Origin: Streptomyces sp. DH37
GTDB lineage: Bacteria > Actinomycetota > Actinomycetes > Streptomycetales > Streptomycetaceae
Reading direction: 5' to 3'
Assembly: GCF_029813835.1 (NCBI RefSeq)
Contig: NZ_JARVKV010000008.1
Coordinates: 62,001 to 126,000, forward strand
DNA: 64,000 nt
Position 1 is the stretch's first letter, and each line of letters begins with the position of its first letter. The notes under the pieces were generated by a model. The model was given only the letters and a program-made list of their open reading frames with translations. It was not told the origin of the DNA and searched no databases. The position numbers and the translations under genes were made by a program. Positions 8,399-17,041 of the stretch are shown here, piece by piece.

Positions 8399-9781
8399 GT
8401 GGCACCGTTCGGACGTGTGCGCGCGGAGCGGCTGAGACGGCAGACGGCCGAGGCGTACGAGAAGGCGATCGCGTACCAGCGGACTCCCGGCCGGGAGTCC
8501 GCGCTCCGGGCGCTCGAGGCGTTCGGCGAGGCCCACCGGAGCCTCGAACAGCTCCTCGAGCAACACCCCGGGGACCGGGAGCTGTGGCACATGCGCGGTG
8601 CGCTGCTGTATTCGGAGGCGTCCTCGCACCTCGAGGCGGGCCGGCGGAGCGAGGCGATCGCGTCGCTGGACCGGTGCGAGGAGGCGTACCGGCGCAGCGC
8701 GCATCCCGACGGCGGCGTCCTCATCGCCGACGCCGTCATCCGCCGCGCCCGTGCCCACAGCGAGGGCGGGAACGCGTTGTCCGCGCTCGCCGATGTCGAT
8801 GCCGCCATCACCGCCTACGTGCGGGAGGGCGCGTTCGCCTCCCCGCACCCTCGGCTCGCCGACTTCGCACGTGTTCTGGCCGTCGCCTCCACCGTCCACC
8901 TCGAGAGCGGCGACAGCGACCAGGCCCTGGCCTGCGCCCGGCAGTCCCTCTCCCGCTACCGCGACCTCATGGCCGCACGGGGCCATCTGCCCGCCGACCA
9001 CATCGGCTACGCCGTCGGCATGGCCGGCGACACGGCCACCCGCCTGGAGGCGGCCCACGGCAACTGGGGAGCGGCCCTGGGCGTCGGCGCGCTCGTGTTA
9101 CAGGCGGCGGAGCAGGGCTGGGGCTCCCTCGGCGCGGCTCTCGCCCGCCAGGGCCTGTACCTGCGCCTGGCCGGCCACCCGCGCCAGGCCGAGCCGCTCC
9201 TGGCCCGGGCGGAACAGGAGTCGCCGGGGTCCGTCGCCCGCGAGGAGGAGATCGCCGCCCTCGCGCTGCCGCCCACCCTCGCGGGAGCCCTCACCACGGC
9301 CGAATCCCTCACGCGCCGGCAGCCGCGGTCCGCCGTCCCCCCGCACGAGGCGGAGCGGCTGCGCGAGGCGCTGACGGCCCACGAGTCGTACTCGGCGTCG
9401 TCCCGTCTGACCGACCCGTCCGCGTTCCCCGCCCGGGCGGCCCGGCTGACCGCCCTCGCCGACCTCCTGATGGGCGAGGGCGAGGTCGCGCGGTCGTGGC
9501 GCGTCGCGGCCGAGACGCACCTCATGTGCCAGGCGGCGATGCGTCAGGCGGGCGGGTCCGCACGCGCGTGGTCGCCGCACCTGGCCGTCCCTTGGTGCGG
9601 TGCGCTCGAAGTGGGGACCCGCGCGGCCCTGGCCGCGGAGGAGCCGTCGCTGCTGCGGGACTTGAGGGACACCGTCCGCGCCGTGCGCACCCTCCTGGAC
9701 CCGAGCCCGCAGGACACGTGCCACGAGCTCCTGGAGACGGCCCGGACACGTCTCGACACCGCGATCCGCCGCTTCCCCTGA
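8399..9781 (+). CDS. Helical-repeat (TPR-like) protein of unknown function, with a TTA codon
   Basis: I do not recognise a named family. The 460-residue product is Ala/Leu/Arg-rich and helical throughout. It has TPR-like helix pairs in its first half (about residues 10-260), no signal peptide and no membrane segment. GTG at 8399 is chosen for the GGGGGGAGG just upstream; the longer reading from 8351 lacks a ribosome site. A TTA leucine codon at 9098-9100 would make translation depend on the bldA tRNA, so expression is likely developmental. It converges on the HisG gene and probably does not belong to the nucleoside cluster. Confidence 0.6.
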   Translation: MAPFGRVRAERLRRQTAEAYEKAIAYQRTPGRESALRALEAFGEAHRSLEQLLEQHPGDRELWHMRGALLYSEASSHLEAGRRSEAIASLDRCEEAYRRSAHPDGGVLIADAVIRRARAHSEGGNALSALADVDAAITAYVREGAFASPHPRLADFARVLAVASTVHLESGDSDQALACARQSLSRYRDLMAARGHLPADHIGYAVGMAGDTATRLEAAHGNWGAALGVGALVLQAAEQGWGSLGAALARQGLYLRLAGHPRQAEPLLARAEQESPGSVAREEEIAALALPPTLAGALTTAESLTRRQPRSAVPPHEAERLREALTAHESYSASSRLTDPSAFPARAARLTALADLLMGEGEVARSWRVAAETHLMCQAAMRQAGGSARAWSPHLAVPWCGALEVGTRAALAAEEPSLLRDLRDTVRAVRTLLDPSPQDTCHELLETARTRLDTAIRRFP

Positions 9782-9841
9782 TCCGGGCGGCGACCGGCGC
9801 ACCGCGCCGCCCTTCCGCGGCGGCTACGGCACGGCCCTGGC

Positions 9842-9859
9842 CGGACGGGCCCCCGTCCG
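9842..9859. terminator. Hairpin between convergent genes
   Basis: CGGACGGG (9842-9849) and CCCGTCCG (9852-9859) form a compact stem in the GC-rich 240-base gap between the convergent TPR-like gene and the HisG gene. Further GGGCCCGC-type stems follow downstream. It probably stops transcription from one or both sides. Confidence 0.45.
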
Positions 9860-10021
9860 ACGGGCGTCCCCGTGACAGGCCGGGCGAGTGGGCCGCCGGC
9901 CGGGCGGGCCCCTGCCGGAAGGGCCCGCTCCCGCCCGCGCCGGCGGCGCGCTCCGCGCGCCGTGCCGGAGCAACGCGCCCCAGGCGGTCGCGCGCCCGCG
10001 CCTCCGCTGGCGCCCGGGAGC

Positions 10022-10906
10022 TCATCCCAGGGCCAGCTTCCTGATCGGTGTCTCCACGATCTCGACCGCACCCGCCGCCGTCAGCGCGGAGAAGGCCATG
10101 GCGACCGCTCGCTTCTCGAAGACCCCCTGCACGACCACCATCCGCGGGTCGGAGCCGCCGTCCAGCCGCCACCAGCGCGCCGGCATCAGCGGTTCGGCCC
10201 GGGACCACCGGTCGGCGGGGACGACGATGGTCAGCAACTGGTGGAGGGATCCGGCGCGGGAGGCCCGCAGCAGGGACGCGAGCGCCTCGATCGAGGCCCG
10301 GGCGGACCTGTCGGCCCAGGCGCCCGGGTTCGCGATCAGGTTGACCCCGTACCGGCGGACGGTGTCGAGCACGCGCAGCTTGTTCTGCCGCAGCGAGGCG
10401 CCGGTCTCCACCACCTCCACGACGGCGTCCGCCAGCTCGGGGATCTTCGCCTCCGTGGTCCCGTAGGAGCGCACCACCTCGGCCCGTACCGCCAGCCGCC
10501 GGAAGTACTCCCGGGCGATGCCCGGGTACTCGGTCGCCACGCGCACCCCGTCCTCCAAGTCGGCCGCGGACCGCGCCGGGTGCTCCTCGGGCACCGCCAG
10601 GACCACCCGCCAGCCCGAGTCGGTCGTCTTGGAGTAGTCGAAGGCGTGCACGACCTCGACCTTGGCCCCGGCCTCCTCGATCCAGTCGGCGCCGGTGACC
10701 CCGAGGTCGAAGGTCCCGTTCGCCACGATGCCCGGGATCTCCCGAGGTTTGTAGAACACCACCCGGTCGACGGCGGGGTGGTCGACGCCTCCGCGGTAGG
10801 CCCGGGAGGCGTGCCTGTGCACGGGCAGGTCGGCGGCCGCGAACAGTTCGAGCGTCGGCTTCTCCAGAGAGCCGGTGGGAAGCGCGAGAGAGACCATGTC
10901 CTTCAC
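10022..10906 (-). CDS. hisG: ATP phosphoribosyltransferase (HisG-like; pentostatin PenA / coformycin CofA type)
   Basis: HisG joins ATP and PRPP to give N1-phosphoribosyl-ATP. This 294-residue copy is the long form, with a catalytic part (GVTGADW near residue 70; ETGASLRQNKL near 163) and a C-terminal ACT-like regulatory domain (about 215-294). No other histidine gene is nearby. Instead it is grouped with a HAD phosphatase, an SDR and a SAICAR synthetase, the set found in the pentostatin and coformycin clusters, where the HisG homologue starts 1,3-diazepine nucleoside assembly. The GTG start overlaps the phosphatase stop (GTGA), showing translational coupling. It is the last gene of the leftward block, so I infer an antibiotic rather than a histidine role. 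Confidence 0.9.
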   Translation of the reverse strand: MKDMVSLALPTGSLEKPTLELFAAADLPVHRHASRAYRGGVDHPAVDRVVFYKPREIPGIVANGTFDLGVTGADWIEEAGAKVEVVHAFDYSKTTDSGWRVVLAVPEEHPARSAADLEDGVRVATEYPGIAREYFRRLAVRAEVVRSYGTTEAKIPELADAVVEVVETGASLRQNKLRVLDTVRRYGVNLIANPGAWADRSARASIEALASLLRASRAGSLHQLLTIVVPADRWSRAEPLMPARWWRLDGGSDPRMVVVQGVFEKRAVAMAFSALTAAGAVEIVETPIRKLALG

Positions 10907-11739
10907 CCCGAGCGTGGTAGGCGGTCAGCGAGCATCTGTTCCAGGAACACGGCGACGCCGTCCTCGTCGTTGCTGTCGGTCACCCGGTGGCAGGCGGCGA
11001 GCACGTCGGGATGGGCGTTGGCCACCGCCACCCGGGTGTCCGCCCACTCGAACAGAGCCAGGTCGTTCGGCATGTCGCCGAACGCGACCGTCCGGGCCCG
11101 GGCCGCGCGGCCGGCGCACAGCCGGGAGAGGTGGCCCGCCTTGTGCACGCCCGCGGGCAGGACCTCGGCGAAGAACCGGCAGGACACGGTGACGACGTGC
11201 CGCGGGGCGCCGGGTGGTGCGCCGGAGCGCAGAAGCCGGTCGGCCCGGCGGGCCAGTGCGTCGGCGTCCAGCGAGCCGGACTGCATGACGATCTTCAGGA
11301 CGGGCTCGTCCGTCACCGTGACGGGACGGTCCGAGGCGGTGTCCGCGACGCCCGGGCTGCCCATGCTGAAGCCCGGATCGAGTTCGCACCGGTCGCCGTA
11401 CTCCACGCCGATCCGCACGTCCGGGACCCCGCGGCGCGCTTCGGCCACCAGCCGTCGCGCGCTGCCCGCCGGGAAGGCCGTGACGTCCAGCACCCGGCCG
11501 GCCGCGGGGTCGTACAGCACCGCTCCGCCTCCGCACAGCAGGAGGTCGGCCGAGACGTCCCGGGCGATGTGGGCGGCGTCCCGCAGCGGACGCGCGGTGA
11601 CCACGGCGAACAGGCCGCCGGCCTCGTGCAGGAGCGCCACCGCGCGCCGGGTCCTGGGAGTGATCCGCTGGTCCGTGGTGAGCAGGGTGCCGTCGAGGTC
11701 GGAGGCGACGATCAGGCTGGGGACGCGGGCCGGGTGCAT
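10903..11739 (-). CDS. HAD-superfamily (Cof-type, IIB) phosphatase
   Basis: The 278-residue protein carries the HAD motifs: a nucleophile loop DLDGT near residue 14, a conserved Lys in the later core, and GDMPND near residue 220. The long insert between them is a type IIB cap. Such enzymes dephosphorylate sugar or nucleotide phosphates. Placed between the SDR and the HisG homologue, with its stop overlapping the HisG start, it is a natural candidate for removing the 5'-phosphate from a coformycin-type nucleotide. That assignment is inference; the family is promiscuous. Confidence 0.85.
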   Translation of the reverse strand: MHPARVPSLIVASDLDGTLLTTDQRITPRTRRAVALLHEAGGLFAVVTARPLRDAAHIARDVSADLLLCGGGAVLYDPAAGRVLDVTAFPAGSARRLVAEARRGVPDVRIGVEYGDRCELDPGFSMGSPGVADTASDRPVTVTDEPVLKIVMQSGSLDADALARRADRLLRSGAPPGAPRHVVTVSCRFFAEVLPAGVHKAGHLSRLCAGRAARARTVAFGDMPNDLALFEWADTRVAVANAHPDVLAACHRVTDSNDEDGVAVFLEQMLADRLPRSG

Positions 11740-11746
11740 GGCCGCC

Positions 11747-12457
11747 CTACACGTGCAGCAACCGGTCGATGCCGGTCACCGGGGGGTTCGGCGGGGAGGC
11801 CGGGCGAATTTCGATCTCCCCGGCGACCAGGTCGTGCGGCCAGGAGTCGACGACGGTGGCGACGCACTCCGCGACCGAGGCGGTGCTCATCTTGTGGGGC
11901 GACTCGTCGCCGTCGAGGTTGGCGACGGCTCCGGGGGAGAACAGGCAGGCGCGCACCCCGTTCCCGCGCTCCTCGAGCAGCAGCGTCTCCACCAGTGCCT
12001 TGAGGGCGGCCTTGGTGGCGCTGTAGGCGGCGCCCCCCTCGAAGTAGCGGCTCCCGGCGTGGCTCCCCATCGCCACGAACAGGCCCTCGCTGCGTCTGAG
12101 CGCCGGAAGCACCGCTTTGATCAGGCGGAACACCGACGTGAGGTTGACCGCGACGAGCCGGTCCCAGTCCTGGTCCGGCAGGGCCTCCAGGGGCAGGAGC
12201 ACCCCCCGGTCGACGGCGTTGGCCACGCACACGTCGAGCCGTCCGGTCTCGGCGAGGACGTCCGCCACCGCCCCGGCCAGGCGCGGTGGGTCGGACAGGT
12301 CGCACTCGCGCTCGCCGAGCCAGTCCTCGCCGCCGAGGGTCCGGTTCAGCGAGCGCACCCGGTAGCCCCGGCCGTGCAGCGCGGCGGCGATGGCTCGGCC
12401 CGTGCCGCGGTTGGTGCCGGTCAGCAGGGCCACCGGCGCCCCGGTCTCAGATGGCAT
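11747..12457 (-). CDS. Short-chain dehydrogenase/reductase (PenB-like)
   Basis: The 236-residue classical SDR has the cofactor loop TGTNRGTG (residues 14-21), a Ser in GSHAGS, and the YSATK catalytic Tyr/Lys pair (about residue 144). In the pentostatin cluster the SDR PenB reduces the 8-keto group in the last step to the active 8-hydroxy compound, and the coformycin pathway has an equivalent. Its start lies 11 bases inside the preceding SAICAR-synthetase gene, so translation is coupled. Function in the coformycin-type step is inferred from context. Confidence 0.85.
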   Translation of the reverse strand: MPSETGAPVALLTGTNRGTGRAIAAALHGRGYRVRSLNRTLGGEDWLGERECDLSDPPRLAGAVADVLAETGRLDVCVANAVDRGVLLPLEALPDQDWDRLVAVNLTSVFRLIKAVLPALRRSEGLFVAMGSHAGSRYFEGGAAYSATKAALKALVETLLLEERGNGVRACLFSPGAVANLDGDESPHKMSTASVAECVATVVDSWPHDLVAGEIEIRPASPPNPPVTGIDRLLHV

Positions 12458-13184
12458 CGAAGACCCGCCTCCACTGCGCGACGATCTCCGCTCCCGGTAC
12501 GCCGCCGCGGAACAGGTCCTTGTCCAGCGGGGAGCCGTCCTCGTGCCGCAGCCGCATGCAGTCCTGGGAGACCTCCGAGATCAGGACCAGCCGGCCGTCC
12601 CGGCCGGTGCCGAAGATGACGCAGAAGTCCCAGACCCGCACGGGCGCCAGCCAGGACCTGAGCACGTCGTTGACGGCGAGGGCCCGCTCCCGCATCGCCT
12701 CCACCGGCAGGCCGAGCGCCCGCAGGTAGTCCTCGCCGATCGGCTGGTCCTCCGGGTCGGTCCGGTAGTCGAACTTGACCACGGGACGCGGCAGCGGCTC
12801 GCCGTCGGGGAACAGGCCCGGGTACTTGCGCGTGGTGGAGCCGGTGGCCACGTTCTTGACGATCACCTCGAAGGGCGGGGCGGGGCAGTAGTCGGCCAGG
12901 TACATGTCCTCGCCGACCCGGCCGCGGAAGGCGCAGTCGACGCCCGCCTCGGTGAGCCTGGCCGCCGCACGCTCGTAGAACGCGAGCCGCAACGGGCCCG
13001 TCTCCTCGACGATCTCGTCCCGCCCGTAGGTGAAGCTGCGGAGGCTGGGAACGATCCTGACCAGGCAGAGGCCGTCCGGCAGCCTCCACAGTTCCTTGCT
13101 GCGCCCGGTGATGTCGGGGGGCCTGGTCCGCGCCGTCCGCAGCAGTGCGTCGGTGTCGTACGGTATGGAAGGGTCGGTGCGCAT
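12447..13184 (-). CDS. purC: SAICAR synthetase-like enzyme (PurC; PenC/CofC type)
   Basis: The 245-residue protein has the length and core of bacterial PurC, an ATP-grasp-like ligase joining aspartate to a carboxyl group (CAIR to SAICAR in purine synthesis). The DYCPAPPFEVIVKNVATGS region (about residues 85-105) and the VWDFCVIFG strand near 190 fit the fold. ATG 13184 has AGGAGA seven bases upstream. It is one of two PurC homologues in the window; this one sits in the HisG/SDR block and corresponds to PenC. The surrounding genes argue strongly against a housekeeping purine role. Confidence 0.85.
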   Translation of the reverse strand: MRTDPSIPYDTDALLRTARTRPPDITGRSKELWRLPDGLCLVRIVPSLRSFTYGRDEIVEETGPLRLAFYERAAARLTEAGVDCAFRGRVGEDMYLADYCPAPPFEVIVKNVATGSTTRKYPGLFPDGEPLPRPVVKFDYRTDPEDQPIGEDYLRALGLPVEAMRERALAVNDVLRSWLAPVRVWDFCVIFGTGRDGRLVLISEVSQDCMRLRHEDGSPLDKDLFRGGVPGAEIVAQWRRVFDAI

Positions 13185-13246
13185 GCGGCTGTCTCCTGGT
13201 GGGGTCTGTCGGGGGCGTGGGCGGCTCCTCCGGGCCCGCCCGCCGG

Positions 13247-14182
13247 TTACGAGGGCCGGCCGCCCAGTCCGGCGAACCTGTCGGCGATGAAGTCGCCCCA
13301 CGTCGCGTCCATGACCGTCACTCCGTCCTCCGTCACCTTCCACTGCCGCGCGCCGTGGGGCGGGTAGGCGAAGAGGACCGACGACAGCCGTTCGTAGCCC
13401 GATTCCGTGTCCGAGCGGTGCACCCGGTGGGTGGAGGGGCGGAACCGCCCACCGGAGGCACTGGCGAGCATCCTGCCGATGTTGCACAGGACGATATCCG
13501 TCCCGGCGATCACCGGCTCGACCCAGGTGCCGTCGTGGAGGACGTACTGCAGCCCCTGGTCGCCGGGCGGCAGTTGGAGCCCCAGCATCTGGATACCGGA
13601 GTGCTCGTGGGCGAGGACCTCCCGGTCGCCGACGTCCCGGTAGCGGATGACCCGGAGGTTGGCCGCGTCCCGGGAGAGCTCCAGCGGCGGCGCGTCCACC
13701 GGGAGCATGCCGTGGACGATCTCCGCGAAGAGCGAGACGAGGGTGAAGGCGGCGTCGAAGACCTCGCGGGCCGCTTCGCCGAACTCGGGGAACGCCCGCA
13801 GCACCTGTGCCGCTCCCGGCGGCCGGTCGTCGATCATCGCGCCGCTGACGTGGATGAACTCCTTCGGGTCGGGTACGCCGTTGGCCAGCCGCGGCACCTC
13901 CGAGAGGTAGGGGAAGAAACCGTGCGTGCCGCCGCTGGAGATCTGCGGCACCCGCGAGTAGGCGTAGTCCGACAGGCTGGGCTCGGCGGAGGAGCAGGCC
14001 GCCGCGAAACTGCTCATCATCGCCTCGACGCGCCCGCCGATGCCCGGCACCTCGACGGCCATGAACCCCCACTCGGTCAACTGGGTCCCGACGGCCTCCG
14101 CCGCCGATCGCATTCCGGCCTCCAATTCCCCTCCGTCTATCGAGGGAACAAGACCGCTGAGCTTCATCGGAGGAACACTCAT
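13247..14182 (-). CDS. Isopenicillin-N-synthase-like non-haem iron oxygenase with an altered metal triad (HxH)
   Basis: The 311-residue protein has the DIOX_N plus 2OG-Fe(II) oxygenase layout of the isopenicillin N synthase group. The first metal-binding motif reads H-E-H (codons CAC GAG CAC, near residue 200) where the family has H-x-D. The distal His (STHRVH, near 260) and an RxS-like co-substrate motif (RLS) are kept. Loss of the carboxylate ligand is seen in Fe/2OG halogenases (HxA/HxG), whereas HxH is unusual. ATG 14182 has GGAG five bases away. It leads the leftward HisG block (62-base gap to PurC). It could tailor the nucleoside, but the reaction is unknown. Confidence 0.75.
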   Translation of the reverse strand: MSVPPMKLSGLVPSIDGGELEAGMRSAAEAVGTQLTEWGFMAVEVPGIGGRVEAMMSSFAAACSSAEPSLSDYAYSRVPQISSGGTHGFFPYLSEVPRLANGVPDPKEFIHVSGAMIDDRPPGAAQVLRAFPEFGEAAREVFDAAFTLVSLFAEIVHGMLPVDAPPLELSRDAANLRVIRYRDVGDREVLAHEHSGIQMLGLQLPPGDQGLQYVLHDGTWVEPVIAGTDIVLCNIGRMLASASGGRFRPSTHRVHRSDTESGYERLSSVLFAYPPHGARQWKVTEDGVTVMDATWGDFIADRFAGLGGRPS

Positions 14183-14622
14183 CGCCACTCCAGGCTGATT
14201 ACCTTGATCACGCTCGGATCTCACGGGTTTCACATCGCCGAACAGGCGGTACAGCACCGCGTCACGAAATGATCAGCGCACCGGGACGATAGCCGGGCAG
14301 CGCGGCGGCTTGGCACAGGACAGCCATCCTACTGACGCCGTTGCAGCCGTCAAGCAGTCAATTTCCGATGGCATCTGGAGGTTGTCGTGAAAGCGGCTTG
14401 CGAGGCCGCGCCGCCAGGTGTTCGATCGGCTTGACGCGAGGGACCGGGCATCGGAGGCTGCCGGCCGGCTGATTCCCGGCCCGCCCGCCGATGGAATTCC
14501 CGCCAGTCCGCGAGTCGCACGGACAACGGCATCCGGCCTGATTCGGACGCCTACTCCCGGACCGGCGTCAGGTCGCTTAGATTATCGCCCGGAATTCTTC
14601 CCAGCCGACGGGAGCTGCTGCT
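14183..14622. promoter_or_regulatory. 440-bp divergent regulatory region
   Basis: No coding bias is visible. The gap separates the leftward oxygenase/PurC/SDR/HAD/HisG block from the rightward acyl-CoA dehydrogenase operon and must carry both promoters. An AT-richer patch near 14576-14602 precedes the rightward start by about 20-45 bases. I could not pick out a convincing -35/-10 pair. Confidence 0.5.
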
Positions 14623-15741
14623 GTGGACCACCCACTCGGCGACGACCACGAGCAATTGCGCCGCACGGTGCGCCGCTTCCTCGCCGAAAAATCGCCCGAG
14701 AGCGAGGTCCGGCGTCTGATGGACGGTGCCGAGGGATTCGATCCCGGTGTCTGGAAACAGATGGCGGACCAACTGGAGCTCATGGCGATACCCATTCCCG
14801 AGGAGTACGGGGGCGCCGGCCACACATGGGCCGAACTGGGTGTCGTCCTCGAGGAGATGGGCCGGGCGCTGCTGTGCGCGCCGTACTTCGCCACCGTGGC
14901 GATGGCGGCCGGGCTGCTCCTCTCCTGCGGGGACGAGGAGGCCAAGCGCGCCCACCTGCCCGGCATCGCGAGCGGGCGGACGATCGCCACGGTCGCCCTG
15001 GCCGAACGGCCGGGGCTGTGGACCGAGTCCGGGATCACGCTGGAGGCGGTCCGAGGAGCGGACGGAACCTGGCGCCTGACCGGCGAGAAGCACTACGTCC
15101 TCGACGGCCACGTGGCCGATCTGGTGCTGGTGGCCGCCAGGACCGGCGCCGGGGTGTCGCTCTTCGCCGTTCGCGGAGGGGCGAGCGGTCTCACGGCGGT
15201 TCCCGTCCCCACGCTGGACCAGACCCGCAAGCTCGCCGTGCTCTCCTTCGACCGGGTCCCCGCGCGCCCGGTCGGCCCCGAGGGCCGCGGCTGGCCGGCC
15301 GTGGCCGGGATGCTCGACCTCGCGGCCGTCGCGCTGGCGGCCGAGCAGGTGGGGGGCGCCCAGCGGGTGCTGGAGATGGCCGTCGAGTACGCCAAGATCA
15401 GGGTGCAGTTCGGACGGCCCATCGGCAGCTTCCAGGCGATCAAGCACAAGTGCGCGGACATGCTGCTGGAGGTGGAGTCGGCCAGATCGGCCGCCTGGCA
15501 CGCGGCGCGGGCGGTGGCGCTGGGGGACGACGAGGCGCCGGTCCTGGCGAGCCTCGCCAAGTCCTACTGCTCCGAGGCGTTCTTCCACGCCGCCGCCGAG
15601 AACATCCAGATCCACGGGGGCATCGGCTTCACCTGGGAGCACCCGGCCCATCTGTACTTCAAGCGGGCCAAGAGCAGTGAACTCCTTTTCGGCGACGCCG
15701 CCCACCACCGGGAGCTCCTGGCGCAGCGCATCGGTGTCTGA
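14623..15741 (+). CDS. Acyl-CoA dehydrogenase family protein (first of a pair)
   Basis: The 372-residue flavoenzyme has the three ACAD parts: N-terminal helical domain (EEYGGAG near residue 60), central beta domain, and C-terminal helical domain with the QFGRPIGSFQAIKHKCADM signature (about 267-285). The GGIGFTWEHPAHLYFKRA block (about 330-347) follows. It desaturates acyl-CoA-type thioesters or related substrates using FAD. GTG 14623 has GGAG about 9 bases upstream. It is followed 31 bases later by a second, more divergent ACAD, a PimC/PimD-like arrangement that suggests a heteromeric enzyme. It opens the rightward operon of the cluster. Confidence 0.85.
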   Translation: MDHPLGDDHEQLRRTVRRFLAEKSPESEVRRLMDGAEGFDPGVWKQMADQLELMAIPIPEEYGGAGHTWAELGVVLEEMGRALLCAPYFATVAMAAGLLLSCGDEEAKRAHLPGIASGRTIATVALAERPGLWTESGITLEAVRGADGTWRLTGEKHYVLDGHVADLVLVAARTGAGVSLFAVRGGASGLTAVPVPTLDQTRKLAVLSFDRVPARPVGPEGRGWPAVAGMLDLAAVALAAEQVGGAQRVLEMAVEYAKIRVQFGRPIGSFQAIKHKCADMLLEVESARSAAWHAARAVALGDDEAPVLASLAKSYCSEAFFHAAAENIQIHGGIGFTWEHPAHLYFKRAKSSELLFGDAAHHRELLAQRIGV

Positions 15742-15772
15742 CGACCGCGAGACCACCACAGGAGGGACGAGC

Positions 15773-17038
15773 ATGGAACGATCCCCCGGCCGGCCCCCGT
15801 TCCCCCGCATCCCGGGCCCTGCCCGCGGCGCCCGGCGGGAGGCGGAGCCGTTCCGCCGGCGCATCCGTGCGTGGATCTCCGCCAACGCCCCGGCCGGTGC
15901 CGGGGGGAGCCCGCTGTGGGAGCGCACGCTCCTCGACGCGGGCCTGGTCTGCCCCATGTGGCCGCGGCGGTACGGCGGCGCGGGGCTGACCCTGCGGGAG
16001 ACGCTGGTCCTCGAGGAGGAGTGCGCCAGGGCCGGGGTGCCCAGGATCGGACGGGGCGCCGGCGAACACGTGATCGGCCCCACCGTCCTGGCGCACGGCA
16101 CCGCGGAGCAGAAGGCCCGTCTGCTGCCCGCGATACTCGCCGGCGACGACAGGTACTGCCGGGCGTACTCGGAACCCGGCCACGGTTCCGACCTGGCCTC
16201 CGTGCGGACGCGCGGTGCGGTGGACGGCGGCACGGTCGTGGTGACCGGCCGGAAGTCGTGGGTCGACGGGGCCCGTTCGGCCACCGTGATGCTGGTGCTG
16301 TGCCGGACGGATCCGGAGGCGCCCCGGCACCGCGGCCTGTCCTGCGTCCTGGTGCGGCTGGACGGCGGCGACGGGGTCGAACGGCGCCCCGTGCGAGGGG
16401 CGGACGGGGCGCACGACCTGTGCGAGGTGCTGCTCGACGGCGCCCGGGCCCCGCTGCGCGACGTCATCGGCGGAGTGGGCGGCGGATGGCGGACGGTCCT
16501 GACCGCCCTGGCGCACGAGCGGGCGAGCCGGATGACCGGGCGGCCGGGGCTCGAGGCCGGGTTCTGGGACCTGGTCGAGGCGGCGCGCAAGAGCGGAAGG
16601 ACCCGGGACCCCCTGGTCAGAAGCCGCCTCGCCGAGGCGTACACGCGTATGTCGCTGGTACGCCGGACCGCCGAGCGCCTGGCGGAGCGCACCGGCGCGG
16701 CGACGGACCCGGGTCCCGAGGCGGCCCTGGTGAACCTGCTGGGCGCGGAGTACCACCGCTGGTTCGGCGAGCTGGCCCTGGACGTCGTCGGCGCTCCCGC
16801 GCTGGTCCGCCCGGACGGGGACGGGTACCGGACGGACCGCCGGCAGGGGGCGTTCCTGTCGGGCCGGGCCGCGACGATCGACGCCGGCACCGGCGAGGTC
16901 CTGCGCGACGTCATAGCCGAACGGATCCTGGGGCTGCCCAGGGACCCGGCGGCGCGGGCGGCGGTCGGCGGCCGCCGGCCCGGCCCGGACGGCCCGGCGG
17001 AGGGACGTTCCCCGTCACTCCCCGCACCTAGGATCTGA
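15773..17038 (+). CDS. Acyl-CoA dehydrogenase family protein (second of a pair)
   Basis: The 421-residue protein aligns with the long-chain type ACAD subunit. It has MWPRRYGGAGL near residue 63, SEPGHGSDLA near 135, a central beta domain and a divergent C-terminal helical part ending in a variable Pro/Gly/Arg-rich tail. A typical catalytic Glu cannot be placed with certainty. ATG 15773 has an ideal GGAGGGA. It lies between its partner ACAD and the NUDIX gene, three bases before the latter, so all are one operon. It likely acts on a CoA-bound intermediate of the anthranilate-derived branch (inference). Confidence 0.8.
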   Translation: MERSPGRPPFPRIPGPARGARREAEPFRRRIRAWISANAPAGAGGSPLWERTLLDAGLVCPMWPRRYGGAGLTLRETLVLEEECARAGVPRIGRGAGEHVIGPTVLAHGTAEQKARLLPAILAGDDRYCRAYSEPGHGSDLASVRTRGAVDGGTVVVTGRKSWVDGARSATVMLVLCRTDPEAPRHRGLSCVLVRLDGGDGVERRPVRGADGAHDLCEVLLDGARAPLRDVIGGVGGGWRTVLTALAHERASRMTGRPGLEAGFWDLVEAARKSGRTRDPLVRSRLAEAYTRMSLVRRTAERLAERTGAATDPGPEAALVNLLGAEYHRWFGELALDVVGAPALVRPDGDGYRTDRRQGAFLSGRAATIDAGTGEVLRDVIAERILGLPRDPAARAAVGGRRPGPDGPAEGRSPSLPAPRI

Positions 17039-17041
17039 CAC

